Assembly: GCF_017581925.1 (NCBI RefSeq)
Contig: NZ_JAGEVG010000003.1
Coordinates: 124,001-188,000, forward strand
Length of the DNA: 64,000 nucleotides
Reading direction: 5' to 3'
Origin: Gelidibacter pelagius
Lineage (GTDB): Bacteria > Bacteroidota > Bacteroidia > Flavobacteriales > Flavobacteriaceae
The notes under the pieces are model-generated. The model saw only the letters and a list, made by a program, of their open reading frames with translations. It was not told the DNA's origin and searched no databases. Shown here piece by piece: positions 35,409 through 45,156 of the stretch. The position numbers and the translations under genes are program-made. How positions within the stretch are numbered: position 1 is the first letter of the stretch; every line of letters begins with the position of its first letter.

Positions 35409-37490
35409 TTAATACAGCTCTTTCAATTTTTTAAATTTCTCCTCCCAAACCGCTAAGTTTTCTTTGTGATTTTCGATGTTCTTCAACACGTCCTTCACCA
35501 AGGGATTACTCTCATCTATATTTGAGAAAAATTGTAGGTTGTTTTCAAGCTGATTGAGTTCACCCTTAACTTCATCAATTTTTTTACGGATAAAATGATG
35601 CTCGTTGTCCAAAAGTCGCGTGTCATCTGGCTGTGAAAGACTCTCTAGTTTGTTTTCAAACTTGATCATTTCAACCTTAGATTTGTCCAATTTTAAATTA
35701 TTGAATAAACCATCTACGGTTTTATTGAATTTACCTTCAATAAAACGCTTGTTTTGTGGAACTTGGCCTAAGGCATTCCATTCTTCGGTTTTTTGTTTGA
35801 TGGTCTCTAAATCTTGTTCTGGTACGCCGCTTAATTTCAATTCTTTTAATTCGTCAAGCAGTTTCGTTTTCTTCTCAAACGCATCCACTTGCTCTTGATC
35901 GGCAGCATTTCGTTCAGCGTTGACCTTATCGAAATAATGGTTACAAGCCGCCTTAAAGCGCTTCCAGATTTTATCACTATCTTTTCTTGGGACATGACCA
36001 ATATGTTTCCAATCATTTTGGATTCTTTTCATCAATGGCGTGACGGTTTCAAAGTCATCATTGTCCTTGTTGTCCTCGGCTATCTTGATGAGTTCTAATT
36101 TTTTCTGTAAGTTGGTGTATTGGTCTTTCTTTAGATTTTTATAAAACGTATTTTTCTTTTTATTGAAAGTCCTGACGGCCCCTTTGAATTTTGCCCAAGT
36201 AGCTTCATTCACTTTAATTGGTACTTTGCCTGCATTGAAAAACTCGGTACGCAAGCCTTCAATGACCTTGATCTTATTTTGCCAGGCTTGATGAGAGCTG
36301 ACTTCATCCTTGGCCACCTCCTCAATTTTAGCGATGATAGCTTCCTTCTTTACGAGATTGGCCTCATGAGCCTTGTCAACATCAGCGTAATAAGCTTGAC
36401 GTTTGTCATGAATAGTTTTTGTTGCGTTACTAAAACGTTCCCAAATAGCTTCTCTGTGTTCTTTATCAACCGGACCTAAATCTTCTTTCCACATTTTATG
36501 TAACACCTGTAATTCTCTAAAGGCCCTGTTGGAATTGTCGTCTTTTGCCAATTCCTCAGCACGATCGATAATTTTTAGCTTTTGTTCCAGATTATGTTTG
36601 AAGTCCATATCGCGTAAATCGCGATTTAGGTGCAAAAAGTCATAGAAAATCTCCACATGATGGTGGTAAGTGTTCCATGCATTATTGTATTTATCCCTTG
36701 GAATTGGTCCCGCAGTACGCCATTCTTCTTGTAGATCCTTAAAATGCTTATACGTGGTATTGATGTTTTCTTCTACATTGAGGAGACCTTTGATGTCTTC
36801 AATAATACGTAATCTGTTTTCTAGATTGGATTTCAGATTGGTTTCAAGAGTCTTATAATAGGCATTCAGTTTGTTCCTATAATCGTTGTAAATGGAATTG
36901 AAACGTTTTTTAACCGGACTGGAATAAAAGAAATCAATCTCGTTGCCACCTTCACTTATAAAGTCATCTTTCTTTTCCTCAAGAATTTCTGAGAACTTTG
37001 AGTTGAATTCTGTTCTGATCTCTTCAACATGTGATTTGATAGTTTGAACCTTTTTGGTTTTCATCAAACTTTCAAATTCATCAGCCAATTGATCCATCGA
37101 CATGGAATGATAATCTTTCTCTTCCAAATTGTGACGTTCAACATTGCTGTCATCTTCAGCATCTTCAGCATTGGACTCTTCAATTTCTTCCACATAGGCA
37201 TCCTTCTTTCTTGCTGGGATTTCTTCTGAACTAATTTTTTCAGTTTCAGCATCTTCCGGTTCGGTAGAAGGTGTTTCGGTTATAGCTTCAGGTTTTGGTG
37301 CTTCAGGAGCTGTTTGTTCAAGCTTGTTGTCACTATCCTCTGCTGTAACTGATGATTCAGTATTTTCGGTTGTAGTGATATTATCGCTTGGTAAGTTTTG
37401 GTCATTAGCAACTGATTCTTCAGGTGCAATGTCCTCTTTATTTAAAATATCGTTTCCATCTGCATCTTGCAGGTTATCTTTCTCTGACAT
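35409..37490 (-). CDS. DUF349 repeat protein
   Basis: About 693 residues from the ATG at 37490. The first 150 residues are acidic and low-complexity (Glu/Asp/Ser/Thr rich, disordered). Then come five DUF349 repeats, recognisable as W-x(6-7)-G-x-V/I-P-x(6-8)-W-x-x-F (for example DLQEEWRTAGPIPRDKYNNAW, RIQNDWKHIGHVPRKDSDKIW). The C-terminus is a coiled-coil stretch (EGKFNKTVDGLFNNLKLDKSK). DUF349 proteins in Bacteroidota have no firm function; long helical repeats suggest a scaffold or nucleic-acid-binding role. The gene lies 97 bases after aroE and before a terminator, so it may be the last gene of the unit. Confidence 0.85.
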   Translation of the reverse strand: MSEKDNLQDADGNDILNKEDIAPEESVANDQNLPSDNITTTENTESSVTAEDSDNKLEQTAPEAPKPEAITETPSTEPEDAETEKISSEEIPARKKDAYVEEIEESNAEDAEDDSNVERHNLEEKDYHSMSMDQLADEFESLMKTKKVQTIKSHVEEIRTEFNSKFSEILEEKKDDFISEGGNEIDFFYSSPVKKRFNSIYNDYRNKLNAYYKTLETNLKSNLENRLRIIEDIKGLLNVEENINTTYKHFKDLQEEWRTAGPIPRDKYNNAWNTYHHHVEIFYDFLHLNRDLRDMDFKHNLEQKLKIIDRAEELAKDDNSNRAFRELQVLHKMWKEDLGPVDKEHREAIWERFSNATKTIHDKRQAYYADVDKAHEANLVKKEAIIAKIEEVAKDEVSSHQAWQNKIKVIEGLRTEFFNAGKVPIKVNEATWAKFKGAVRTFNKKKNTFYKNLKKDQYTNLQKKLELIKIAEDNKDNDDFETVTPLMKRIQNDWKHIGHVPRKDSDKIWKRFKAACNHYFDKVNAERNAADQEQVDAFEKKTKLLDELKELKLSGVPEQDLETIKQKTEEWNALGQVPQNKRFIEGKFNKTVDGLFNNLKLDKSKVEMIKFENKLESLSQPDDTRLLDNEHHFIRKKIDEVKGELNQLENNLQFFSNIDESNPLVKDVLKNIENHKENLAVWEEKFKKLKELY

Positions 37491-37586
37491 TGTCATAATG
37501 ATTAATTTTCGTGCTATTGTAAGCAAGTAAATATACTAACAACGCTTTAGAATACAAAAGAGAAAGCCAATTTTAGGATATTTAGG

Positions 37587-38321
37587 TTATTTGGTCCAGA
37601 TCTCCCAGGCTTTTTCAGCTTGGTATTCTAACATCTTGGAGCCGTTGCAGACTGTGGCGCCCTGTATTTCACCACACATCAAGAATTTTGTTAAAATGGG
37701 ATTGTAAATCAGATCGAAAAGTAGATGCTCCTTGTTAATGCCGTCATACGGAATATCCGGACATACATTGACATTCGGATGGGTGCCAATAGGCGTGCAA
37801 TTGATGATAACCTGATGGCTTTTTATAATGTCCTCTGTCAAATTTGAATATAGAAATTTGGCTTTGGGATTAGGACTTCGCGACACATAGTCAAAACTGA
37901 TGTTTAGTTTTTTCAAAGCGTAGGCAATCGCTTTGGATGCGCCTCCTGTACCCAAGATTAAAGCATGGGTATGATGGGGTTTCAGAAACGGTTTGATGGA
38001 TTTCATGAATCCGTAATAATCCGTGTTGAATCCTTTTATTTTTCCAGATGGATAGAATTTTATGGTGTTGACAGCTCCAATTTCTGCTGCTGTTTTATGA
38101 AGTCCATCCAAATATGGGATCACCTGTTCTTTATAAGGTATTGTAACATTCAGACCCAGGATATCATTGTTTTCCTTTAGTATTTCAGGAAATCGGGAGA
38201 TGTTTTGAATATCGAAATTCCCATAGGAATAAGGCAATTTTTCACGTTCAAACTTAGCAGTAAAATGAGCTTTTGAAAATGAATAGGCGATGTTTCTACC
38301 AACCAAACCGAATTTAGACAT
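37587..38321 (-). CDS. aroE: Shikimate dehydrogenase
   Basis: 244 residues that reduce 3-dehydroshikimate with NADPH in aromatic amino-acid synthesis. Substrate residues Ser14/Ser16 (AYSFSKAHF), catalytic Lys64 (NVTIPYKEQVIPYLD), Asn85 (GAVNTIKF) and Asp101 (GFNTDYYG) are present. The nucleotide loop GTGGASKAI is at 124-132. It is a little shorter than the roughly 270-residue E. coli enzyme. The ATG overlaps the end of the DUF368 gene by eight bases, so translation is probably coupled to it. Confidence 0.95.
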   Translation of the reverse strand: MSKFGLVGRNIAYSFSKAHFTAKFEREKLPYSYGNFDIQNISRFPEILKENNDILGLNVTIPYKEQVIPYLDGLHKTAAEIGAVNTIKFYPSGKIKGFNTDYYGFMKSIKPFLKPHHTHALILGTGGASKAIAYALKKLNISFDYVSRSPNPKAKFLYSNLTEDIIKSHQVIINCTPIGTHPNVNVCPDIPYDGINKEHLLFDLIYNPILTKFLMCGEIQGATVCNGSKMLEYQAEKAWEIWTK

Positions 38322-39333
38322 TGATTTTTCTTGTTTTATTTCCGTACCATTCTAATGCCAGAACAATGGCAATTCCCACCACAATATATGCAATTGCCAA
38401 ATAGGTTTCACTGTTTAGGTCGGGAATAAATCGTTCATAATTTAGAACTACTTTCTTACCGGTTGAGTCATAGATAAATCCACCGTCATCCGTCATCCTG
38501 TAAATGGTTTTTTTCCATGGCCAAACTACGCCCAAAGAACCGACAATAAACCCTATAATGGAAGCTATGGTAATACTTTTGTAGTGCTTGAGAATATAAC
38601 TAAGCATGTGTGAGAAGGTTACTAATCCGGTAACGGAGCCCAAAGTAAACACAACGAGCACCTTGAGCATTCTAATCCTCTCAGAATTCTGGAAAACACT
38701 GAAATCGCCCACAATGATCTCATAAAAAGTATCAGTAAGTGCATTGACAGAATCGACTAGTAACAACACATAGTTACCCAATAGAATCAGGATAAATGAG
38801 CCCGAGAAACCTGGTAAAGTCATCCCTGAAACACTTATGATTCCACAGAAAAACACAAAAAACAGGTTGTCGTTTTCTTTCGCGGGATCCAAAAAACTGA
38901 TGGCAACACCTAAAATGATACCGATGGCCAGGGAGATTAAGGTTTGGTAATTCCAGTCGTTAAAATCCTTATTGATATAATAGATTGAACCGATGATCAT
39001 GCCAAAGAACAGACTCCATACATATAATTCAGAATGGACGAGAAAATAATCCAGAAGTTTTGAAACACTAAAATAGCTGACGACCATGCCCAAAAAAAGC
39101 AAGCCCAAAAAGCGACCGTTGATATAGTGAAAGAAACTTTTGTACCTCCCGTTAAAAAGGAGTTTGAATGCGGTTTTGTTTACTTTTTGTAGTGAATATA
39201 TGAACTCTTCATAAAATCCTGCCACAAAGGCAACAACACCACCAGAGACGCCGGGAACTTTATTTGCAGCGCCCATTGCCAAACCCTTAATGATCAGGAA
39301 GAATCTATCTTTAAAGGTTCTAGTGCTTTGCAT
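38314..39333 (-). CDS. DUF368 family membrane protein (predicted polyprenyl-phosphate translocase), copy 2
   Basis: 339 residues with about eight to nine membrane segments. Both family motifs are present: AMGAANKVPGVSGGVVAFVAG near residue 17, and SGMTLPGFSGSFILILLGNY in the middle. DUF368 proteins such as PopT are reported to recycle undecaprenyl phosphate across the inner membrane for cell-wall synthesis. It is paralogous to the next gene, whose TAA is followed directly by this gene's ATG (39331-39333), so the two are translated from one message. aroE follows with an 8-base overlap. Confidence 0.88.
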   Translation of the reverse strand: MQSTRTFKDRFFLIIKGLAMGAANKVPGVSGGVVAFVAGFYEEFIYSLQKVNKTAFKLLFNGRYKSFFHYINGRFLGLLFLGMVVSYFSVSKLLDYFLVHSELYVWSLFFGMIIGSIYYINKDFNDWNYQTLISLAIGIILGVAISFLDPAKENDNLFFVFFCGIISVSGMTLPGFSGSFILILLGNYVLLLVDSVNALTDTFYEIIVGDFSVFQNSERIRMLKVLVVFTLGSVTGLVTFSHMLSYILKHYKSITIASIIGFIVGSLGVVWPWKKTIYRMTDDGGFIYDSTGKKVVLNYERFIPDLNSETYLAIAYIVVGIAIVLALEWYGNKTRKINV

Positions 39334-40344
39334 TTATGAGGTTTTGGAGCCTATTTTTTCAAGGATGAAAATCGTTAAAAATCCGACAATCATAAGACCT
39401 ACTGCCCATCCGATTTGTGGATCGATGGTATTGTTAATCTCTGAATAATGGAATGGCAATACACTTTTTTCTGATACCATTTTGAAAGTTTCAAAGTCAT
39501 TGATTTGCCTTTGATAGACTTCAATGGTGCCATAATCAGTAATTTGAGAAACGGGTATCGTTTGCCCAGTCGACTTTTCCAAAACAGTCAAAGTCTCTTT
39601 CCATGGCCATATTTTGTTTAGGGAACCAAAAATAAACCCGGTCAACACCGCCAACGTGGTGTTTTTATAGTGTTTGAACAGCCATTTAAGAACGCGACTG
39701 AAACTCAATAGTCCAATCAATGCTCCAATCGCAAAAATGGCAATTCTTTTAAAATCAAAATCGTGTAGGGCGTCACTTAGTGTTTTATAGGCACCTAAAA
39801 TTACCAGTATGAAAGAACCTGAGATTCCAGGTAAAATCATCGCGCAAATGGCAATGGCTCCGGCAAAAAACAGGAATATAGGGCTGTCGTTATTAGCCAT
39901 GGAGGGCAAAGTGGTGATGTAATAGGCGGCAAATGTTCCTAGGATGAGTGAGACAATAGTGCCCAAATTCCATGTTTTAATCTGTTTTCCTACAAAGAAG
40001 ATGCTGGCCACAATGAGTCCAAAAAAGAAAGACCAAATCAATATGGGATGTTGCTCAATCAGATATTTGGCAAGCCTCATAAAAGAGACAAAACTGATGA
40101 CGATGCCTGTAAGTAAGGCCACTAAGAAGTTCCCGTTGAGTTGTTTCCAAAATGCAGAGAATCCGCTTTTTCTAAATGTGGTCAGCAAGCTTAAATTGAC
40201 ACCACTAATAGTGGTTATCAATTCTTCGTAAATACCGGAAATAAAAGCTATGGTGCCGCCTGATACTCCTGGAACAGCGTCTGCTGCTCCCATTGCAAGT
40301 CCTTTAAGTGAAATGAATAGGTAATCTGAAAAGCGTCTTTGCAT
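39334..40344 (-). CDS. DUF368 family membrane protein (predicted polyprenyl-phosphate translocase), copy 1
   Basis: 336 residues, hydrophobic, with the same two motifs as its partner: AMGAADAVPGVSGGTIAFISG and CAMILPGISGSFILVILGAY. An extracytoplasmic or cytoplasmic insert of about 50 residues (EKSTGQTIPVSQITDYGTIE...) lies before the last helix; the partner gene has a different one (TDDGGFIYDSTGKKVVL). Two adjacent paralogs in one operon suggest either a heterodimer or forms with different substrate or pH preference. It follows the TPR gene by 39 bases. Confidence 0.88.
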   Translation of the reverse strand: MQRRFSDYLFISLKGLAMGAADAVPGVSGGTIAFISGIYEELITTISGVNLSLLTTFRKSGFSAFWKQLNGNFLVALLTGIVISFVSFMRLAKYLIEQHPILIWSFFFGLIVASIFFVGKQIKTWNLGTIVSLILGTFAAYYITTLPSMANNDSPIFLFFAGAIAICAMILPGISGSFILVILGAYKTLSDALHDFDFKRIAIFAIGALIGLLSFSRVLKWLFKHYKNTTLAVLTGFIFGSLNKIWPWKETLTVLEKSTGQTIPVSQITDYGTIEVYQRQINDFETFKMVSEKSVLPFHYSEINNTIDPQIGWAVGLMIVGFLTIFILEKIGSKTS

Positions 40345-40383
40345 CTTTAATTTATCATATAAGAAGCGTAAAGATATATAATT

Positions 40384-41796
40384 TTACTTGGAGGTTTTTT
40401 TGGAATTTGAAATAATATTGAGCACCATTTGATGGTTTGCTATCAATGGGAACAATTCCTCTAAAATAAAGGAGAATTCTGGATTGAGAAGCCATCCGTT
40501 TTTGAGGTGGTATTGGGCTTTTTCATTTTCCAAAAGAGTGAAATATATCCCTGCCAATCGGTATTCAATCTCTGCAGTTTCTGGATAAAACTCTGCAGCT
40601 TGAATAAGGTTGAGTGCCGAGGCTTCATACTCACCTAAATTAATGAGGACATCAGCCCTTGCAAGCCATGTATCCAATTCATAATTGCCGAGATCTAAAG
40701 TTTTTTTGTAGCCGCGTTCTGCTTCTTCAATAAAGTTAAGACGATGGTTGATTTGCGCGTAGAGTTTCCAATACCTGACATTATCATCATCAATATTAAT
40801 GGCTTTATTGATATAGTAAAGCGCTTTATGGTAGTCTTTCTTTTTGTTGTAAAACCTAGTTATCGCGATCCAGCCTTTATCTAATAAAGGGTCTTCATGG
40901 ACTGTTTTGTAGTAATATTGAACGGCTAAATCATCAGAATGCAATTTTTCATAGCAATTTCCAATTCTCAATAAAGCAAAAGAAGTAGGTTCATCAAGAG
41001 CTAAGGTCATGTTGTAATTTTCAATGGCCTCGTTATACATCTTCATTTTTTCCAATACTTTCCCCTTTTCAAGATAGGCACCTACAAAAGTGTCGTCAGA
41101 AATAATGGCAAACTCGAAAGCGGCTAGCGCCTTTTTAAAATCTTTTAAAGTGAAATATTGTCTGCCCAATTGATGCCAAGCTACTTCGCAATAAGGATTC
41201 TTGTCCAAGTAGCGGTTTAGAAAATCTATGGCCTCTTCGTGCAGATCCAAAAACTCAAAACAATAGATGATATTATAGAGCGCGGAGTAATCTTCCATAT
41301 CCAACTCCAAGCATTTGATGAAATGGGATTTGGCATTTTCGAATTGGTCCATAAAGAGATATTCCATACCAATCAATGCATGAAGATCAGCTTCGTCTTC
41401 TTCTGAATCTATTAGTTTTAAAGCGATTTTTAACGTATCAATCGCTTTTTGATGTTCATCACGTTTCGATAAAACACTTGCTTTTTGTATATAGATTTCC
41501 TCATTGGAAGGCTCTAAAACATGGAGTGCATCCAAAAGTTTTTCTGCTTGTGGCAGTTTGTCTTCCAGAATATAAATTTCAACCTGAAAAAGTCTAAGGG
41601 TTATGGATGAAGGATGCTGTTCCAGTCCTAATTTGACGGCTTTCTTTGCGAGCGCAATTCTGCCATTTTCAAAATAGAATTGAATGATATTTTCAAATTC
41701 GCTTGAATCAAAAAACAACACATTATTTGTTTTTAGCATTGATTCAAATTTGGTCAGAGAATAATTATCGTCTTCGTCATGTTGACTAAACTCCAT
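40384..41796 (-). CDS. Tetratricopeptide repeat protein
   Basis: About 470 residues from the ATG at 41796 (an upstream start at 41802 adds two). It is almost entirely TPR units, about ten, for example AWHQLGRQYFTLKDFKKALAAFEFAI and YLEKGKVLEKMKMYNEAIENYNMTL. It has no signal peptide or membrane segment, so it is a cytoplasmic scaffold. It is first in the run TPR-DUF368-DUF368-aroE, hence a link to cell-envelope lipid recycling is possible but unproved. Confidence 0.88.
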   Translation of the reverse strand: MEFSQHDEDDNYSLTKFESMLKTNNVLFFDSSEFENIIQFYFENGRIALAKKAVKLGLEQHPSSITLRLFQVEIYILEDKLPQAEKLLDALHVLEPSNEEIYIQKASVLSKRDEHQKAIDTLKIALKLIDSEEDEADLHALIGMEYLFMDQFENAKSHFIKCLELDMEDYSALYNIIYCFEFLDLHEEAIDFLNRYLDKNPYCEVAWHQLGRQYFTLKDFKKALAAFEFAIISDDTFVGAYLEKGKVLEKMKMYNEAIENYNMTLALDEPTSFALLRIGNCYEKLHSDDLAVQYYYKTVHEDPLLDKGWIAITRFYNKKKDYHKALYYINKAINIDDDNVRYWKLYAQINHRLNFIEEAERGYKKTLDLGNYELDTWLARADVLINLGEYEASALNLIQAAEFYPETAEIEYRLAGIYFTLLENEKAQYHLKNGWLLNPEFSFILEELFPLIANHQMVLNIISNSKKTSK

Positions 41797-41964
41797 AAGC
41801 ACTTGTATTGTTCGTTCAATTAAATGTAACGTTATCCTCAGAGAAAAGGGATTATTAAGGCGAATGTTTTCAACAAATTAGTTAACATTGCCAACGCTAC
41901 ATCCTCATTAGTTTGGGTTGTTGATTGGTTAACAGTAAGTTATGATGGGTGCAAACCTAAGCAA

Positions 41965-43146
41965 TTATAATGAAATTTCGTCTAAAATTTCGATGATTAC
42001 CTTGCAACCCTTGATGATTTCAGCATTTGTAATGGTTAAAGGTGGTGTTAACCGAATAGCTTTCGATTCAAAAAGCAACCAAAACAGTATCAAACCTCTG
42101 TTTTGCGCTTTCAATATGAGTTGATTTGCAATTTCAGCCGATGGTGTCAACGCAGCCAACATTAACCCACGACCTCTAATTTCAGTAATTAATGGGTGTA
42201 CCAGATGTTTTCTGAATAACTGTTCTTTTTCGAGTGTTTCTGCCATCAAATTACTCTCTGTAATTTCTTTTACGGTCGCTAAAGCTGCAGCAGCAATAAC
42301 CGGATGGCCACCAAAAGTTGTAATATGTCCCAATTTGGGGAAATCCTGCAAGGTATGCATCATGGCTTTTGATGAAGTAAACGCACCAATTGGCATGCCA
42401 CCGCCAAGTCCTTTTCCAGTGACTAAAATATCCGGAATACAGTTGTAATGTTCAAAACCAAATAATTTTCCGGTACGGCCTATGCCTGGTTGAATTTCGT
42501 CCAAAATCAGCAAGGCGCCTACTTCGTCGCAACGCGTTCTCACCTTGGTCAAGTAATTGTCATGAGGTTCAATAAAACCTGCGCCACCTTGAATGGTTTC
42601 TAAGATCACTGCAGCTGTTTTAGGAGTAATCTGATTTAAATCTTCTTTATTGTTGAAGGTGATGAAGTCTACATCTGGCATTAATGGTCTAAAGGCCTGT
42701 TTGCGTTCTTCGTAACCCATGACACTCATGGAACCCATAGTATTGCCATGGTAGGCATGATGCGCCGCGATAATCTGACTTCTGCCAGTTGCGCGTCGCG
42801 CCAATTTTAAAGCACCTTCAATGGCCTCGGTGCCTGAATTGACGAGGTAGGTACAGTCTAAAGATTTTGGCAAATGCTGCGCCAATAGTTTTGTAAGTTC
42901 CACCGCTGGTTCCTGGATATACTCACCATACACCATCACGTGCATGTATTTGTCCAATTGATCCTTAATGGCTTTAACCACTTTGGGATGACGATGTCCT
43001 AAACTACAAGCTGAAACCCCTGCAACAAAATCGAGATAGGCTTTGTTATTGGTGTCATAAACATAGCAACCTTCCGCATGAGAAACTTCCATAGCTAAAG
43101 GATGAGGTGTTGTCTGGGCTTGGTATTCTAAAAAATCGCTCGTCAT
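41965..43146 (-). CDS. Class III PLP aminotransferase (acetylornithine-type)
   Basis: 393 residues of the class III aminotransferase family. PLP landmarks are YLVNSGTEAIEGALKLA (100-116), HHAYHGNTMGSMS, LILDEIQPGIGRTG with Asp216, and the Schiff-base lysine in TGKGLGGGMPIG (Lys245). ArgD-, GabT- and ornithine-type activities are hard to separate by sequence alone; TGKGLGGGMPIGAF fits acetylornithine or succinyl-ornithine aminotransferases. No arginine genes are nearby. The ATG abuts the stop of the ostA-like gene (1-base gap), so it is its operon partner. Confidence 0.88.
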   Translation of the reverse strand: MTSDFLEYQAQTTPHPLAMEVSHAEGCYVYDTNNKAYLDFVAGVSACSLGHRHPKVVKAIKDQLDKYMHVMVYGEYIQEPAVELTKLLAQHLPKSLDCTYLVNSGTEAIEGALKLARRATGRSQIIAAHHAYHGNTMGSMSVMGYEERKQAFRPLMPDVDFITFNNKEDLNQITPKTAAVILETIQGGAGFIEPHDNYLTKVRTRCDEVGALLILDEIQPGIGRTGKLFGFEHYNCIPDILVTGKGLGGGMPIGAFTSSKAMMHTLQDFPKLGHITTFGGHPVIAAAALATVKEITESNLMAETLEKEQLFRKHLVHPLITEIRGRGLMLAALTPSAEIANQLILKAQNRGLILFWLLFESKAIRLTPPLTITNAEIIKGCKVIIEILDEISL

Positions 43147-43147
43147 T

Positions 43148-44956
43148 TTAATTGTCTTTTTTCCTGGGTTTTTGCAGTGTATTTACTTTTGATGAATCTG
43201 CTTTTTTAATAGCTTCCTTTGGAATGGTCCGAGAGGCTTTTTGTTCGTCATCTTTTTTGGCGTCCTTTGGTTTTGCATCTTCCACACGCTGTAATAAAGC
43301 GTCATCAAAGAAATCTTCTTGTGGAATATAATCGCCTAAACCTTTGATTACTGGCAATACCAACGGTGGATCGTCTTTAAACAAATCTTCAACACTTCTT
43401 GGGCGCTCTTCTTCCCGCCAATCAAAACCTCGTAATTTTCTTGCGTTTTCTGGAAATTCGGATTCTGGCCAAATTTCGCCATCTACCTGATCAATCAGCG
43501 TGATAATTTTATAGTCCTCCTCGATTTTAAGATTTATTTTTCCTGATTTTGATTTGTTGATCCCTATCAATTCCTGATTGTCATCTCTTGAATAATTGAT
43601 CACTTCGGCATTTTTGATGATATCCACGTTATAAAGATCATTGTCCTTGAACAATCCGATCAACCGCTGCCCCTTTATTTGATTATATCCAGCATCAAGT
43701 GTGTCTTTACTGATCAAAAAGGCATTCTCAAAAACCAACAGTGAGTCCAGTTGCTCCGTTTTGGGATTTGAAATAAGATGGATGGTATCTCCTGTCATCT
43801 GATTTTCCAGATTCCAAAGAATAGGCCTCCGTTTTATGGTAAAAGCCTCAGTAGAGGAGAAGCGCGCCAAATTAATAAGTTGCGTCAGTCCAGATTTATG
43901 ATCGGCGTGGATGGAATCTGCTTTCCCACTTAAATCACTTTTGAATATTTTGGCATTGTAATAGGCTCTTGTGATCCGATGTTCAGGTTTTCCAGTGACC
44001 ATTAAGATATCACTATGCATATAGATGGAATCTTTTTCTTGAACCGTAATGGCCAGAGCACGTTTGGTAATAAAAACCGAATCCTTGGCGCGCCATATTT
44101 CGGCATAATGTCCACGCGCTATACTGTTGTTAATGGTGTCCGTGACTGTGATATTGTTGGTGGCTGATGCAAAGCTTATTTTCCTATCGAAATACATGCT
44201 ATCGCCTTCAAATACCCGATTTTCATAATTGATTTTTGAATTTTTGACGAAATAGCCAGTATCATTATTGGTGTCATAAAAGCCGCGTTCGGCATAAATG
44301 GTATTGGATTCGCCAACAATTGTTGTGGGGCCATAAAGATACGCATGGCCTGTTTCGGTATAAAAGTCGAGATGATCGGTGTTTAAGGTGTATTGTGGAT
44401 TGACCAATACAACATCCTGTACGAATTGATATTTTTTGCTATTCATATAATAGCGACCGATTTGGCTGGTAATTGTTCCCGAAGTGTCCCTAACAACCTT
44501 GCCTTTGCTTTGGTAATAGGCCTGCTGTTTGACACGGTCAAAATGAAGCGTGTCCGTAGTCAAAACCGATTTTGGCTCCGTCAGTACCACGTCGCCACTA
44601 GCAAATGCCAATTGGGTCTTTCCACTATATTCTGCATACTTGGCACTCATATTTATGGTATCGCCCTGTATCATGACAACATTGCTGTAGGCTTCAATAA
44701 AATCTTCCTTTTCGTAGTACACAGCTTGGTCACACCATAAATTAATACCTTCATGGGTGAAGTGGACTTGTTGGGTATTATCTCTTGTGAAAACGGAAAC
44801 GCCTGGACCGCGAAGGCTGTCGGAATCGACAAAACCAGAATATTCAACACGGATTTTCTTGAGTTTTTCAGTCTGTGATATTGCTGAAAAACTTAAGCTT
44901 AAAAATAAAACAATAAAAATATATAATGCTTTCAATGTGCGACAGATGATTTTCAA
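43148..44956 (-). CDS. OstA-like (LptA/OstA N-terminal fold) envelope protein
   Basis: 602 residues. A signal sequence (LYIFIVLFLSLSFSAIS) precedes repeated beta-strand units typical of the LptA/LptD jelly-roll (YAEYSGKTQLAFASGDVVLTEP, AYLYGPTTIVGESNTIYAERG). The role is probably in lipopolysaccharide transport across the periplasm. The last 120 residues are charged and low-complexity (EDAKPKDAKKDDEQKAS), likely disordered. The start is TTG (44956 or 44935): a TAA upstream in frame at 44972-44974 leaves no ATG. The aminotransferase gene follows without a gap. Confidence 0.85.
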   Translation of the reverse strand: MKIICRTLKALYIFIVLFLSLSFSAISQTEKLKKIRVEYSGFVDSDSLRGPGVSVFTRDNTQQVHFTHEGINLWCDQAVYYEKEDFIEAYSNVVMIQGDTINMSAKYAEYSGKTQLAFASGDVVLTEPKSVLTTDTLHFDRVKQQAYYQSKGKVVRDTSGTITSQIGRYYMNSKKYQFVQDVVLVNPQYTLNTDHLDFYTETGHAYLYGPTTIVGESNTIYAERGFYDTNNDTGYFVKNSKINYENRVFEGDSMYFDRKISFASATNNITVTDTINNSIARGHYAEIWRAKDSVFITKRALAITVQEKDSIYMHSDILMVTGKPEHRITRAYYNAKIFKSDLSGKADSIHADHKSGLTQLINLARFSSTEAFTIKRRPILWNLENQMTGDTIHLISNPKTEQLDSLLVFENAFLISKDTLDAGYNQIKGQRLIGLFKDNDLYNVDIIKNAEVINYSRDDNQELIGINKSKSGKINLKIEEDYKIITLIDQVDGEIWPESEFPENARKLRGFDWREEERPRSVEDLFKDDPPLVLPVIKGLGDYIPQEDFFDDALLQRVEDAKPKDAKKDDEQKASRTIPKEAIKKADSSKVNTLQKPRKKDN

Positions 44957-45118
44957 AAGTAACTCTTTAATTTAAGCATTATTTTACGTTAACATTAATT
45001 TAGGGACATGAATGTTACGGATAAGTGATTTTAAGAGGCTAATTTTACGAATGTAGTTGTCTGAATCTGAAAATCTTTCTAACTATTTCAATGAGGTATT
45101 GACTCGTGAAATTAGAGA

Positions 45119-45144
45119 GACCTGCCCGAAAGTACAGGCAGGTC
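45119..45144. repeat. REP-like hairpin after purA
   Basis: GACCTGCC (45119-45126) and GGCAGGTC (45137-45144) pair around a 10-base loop, 13 bases after the purA stop on the minus strand. No T-run follows, so it is either a weak terminator or an extragenic palindrome. Confidence 0.5.
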
Positions 45145-45156
45145 CGTTTCTAAATC

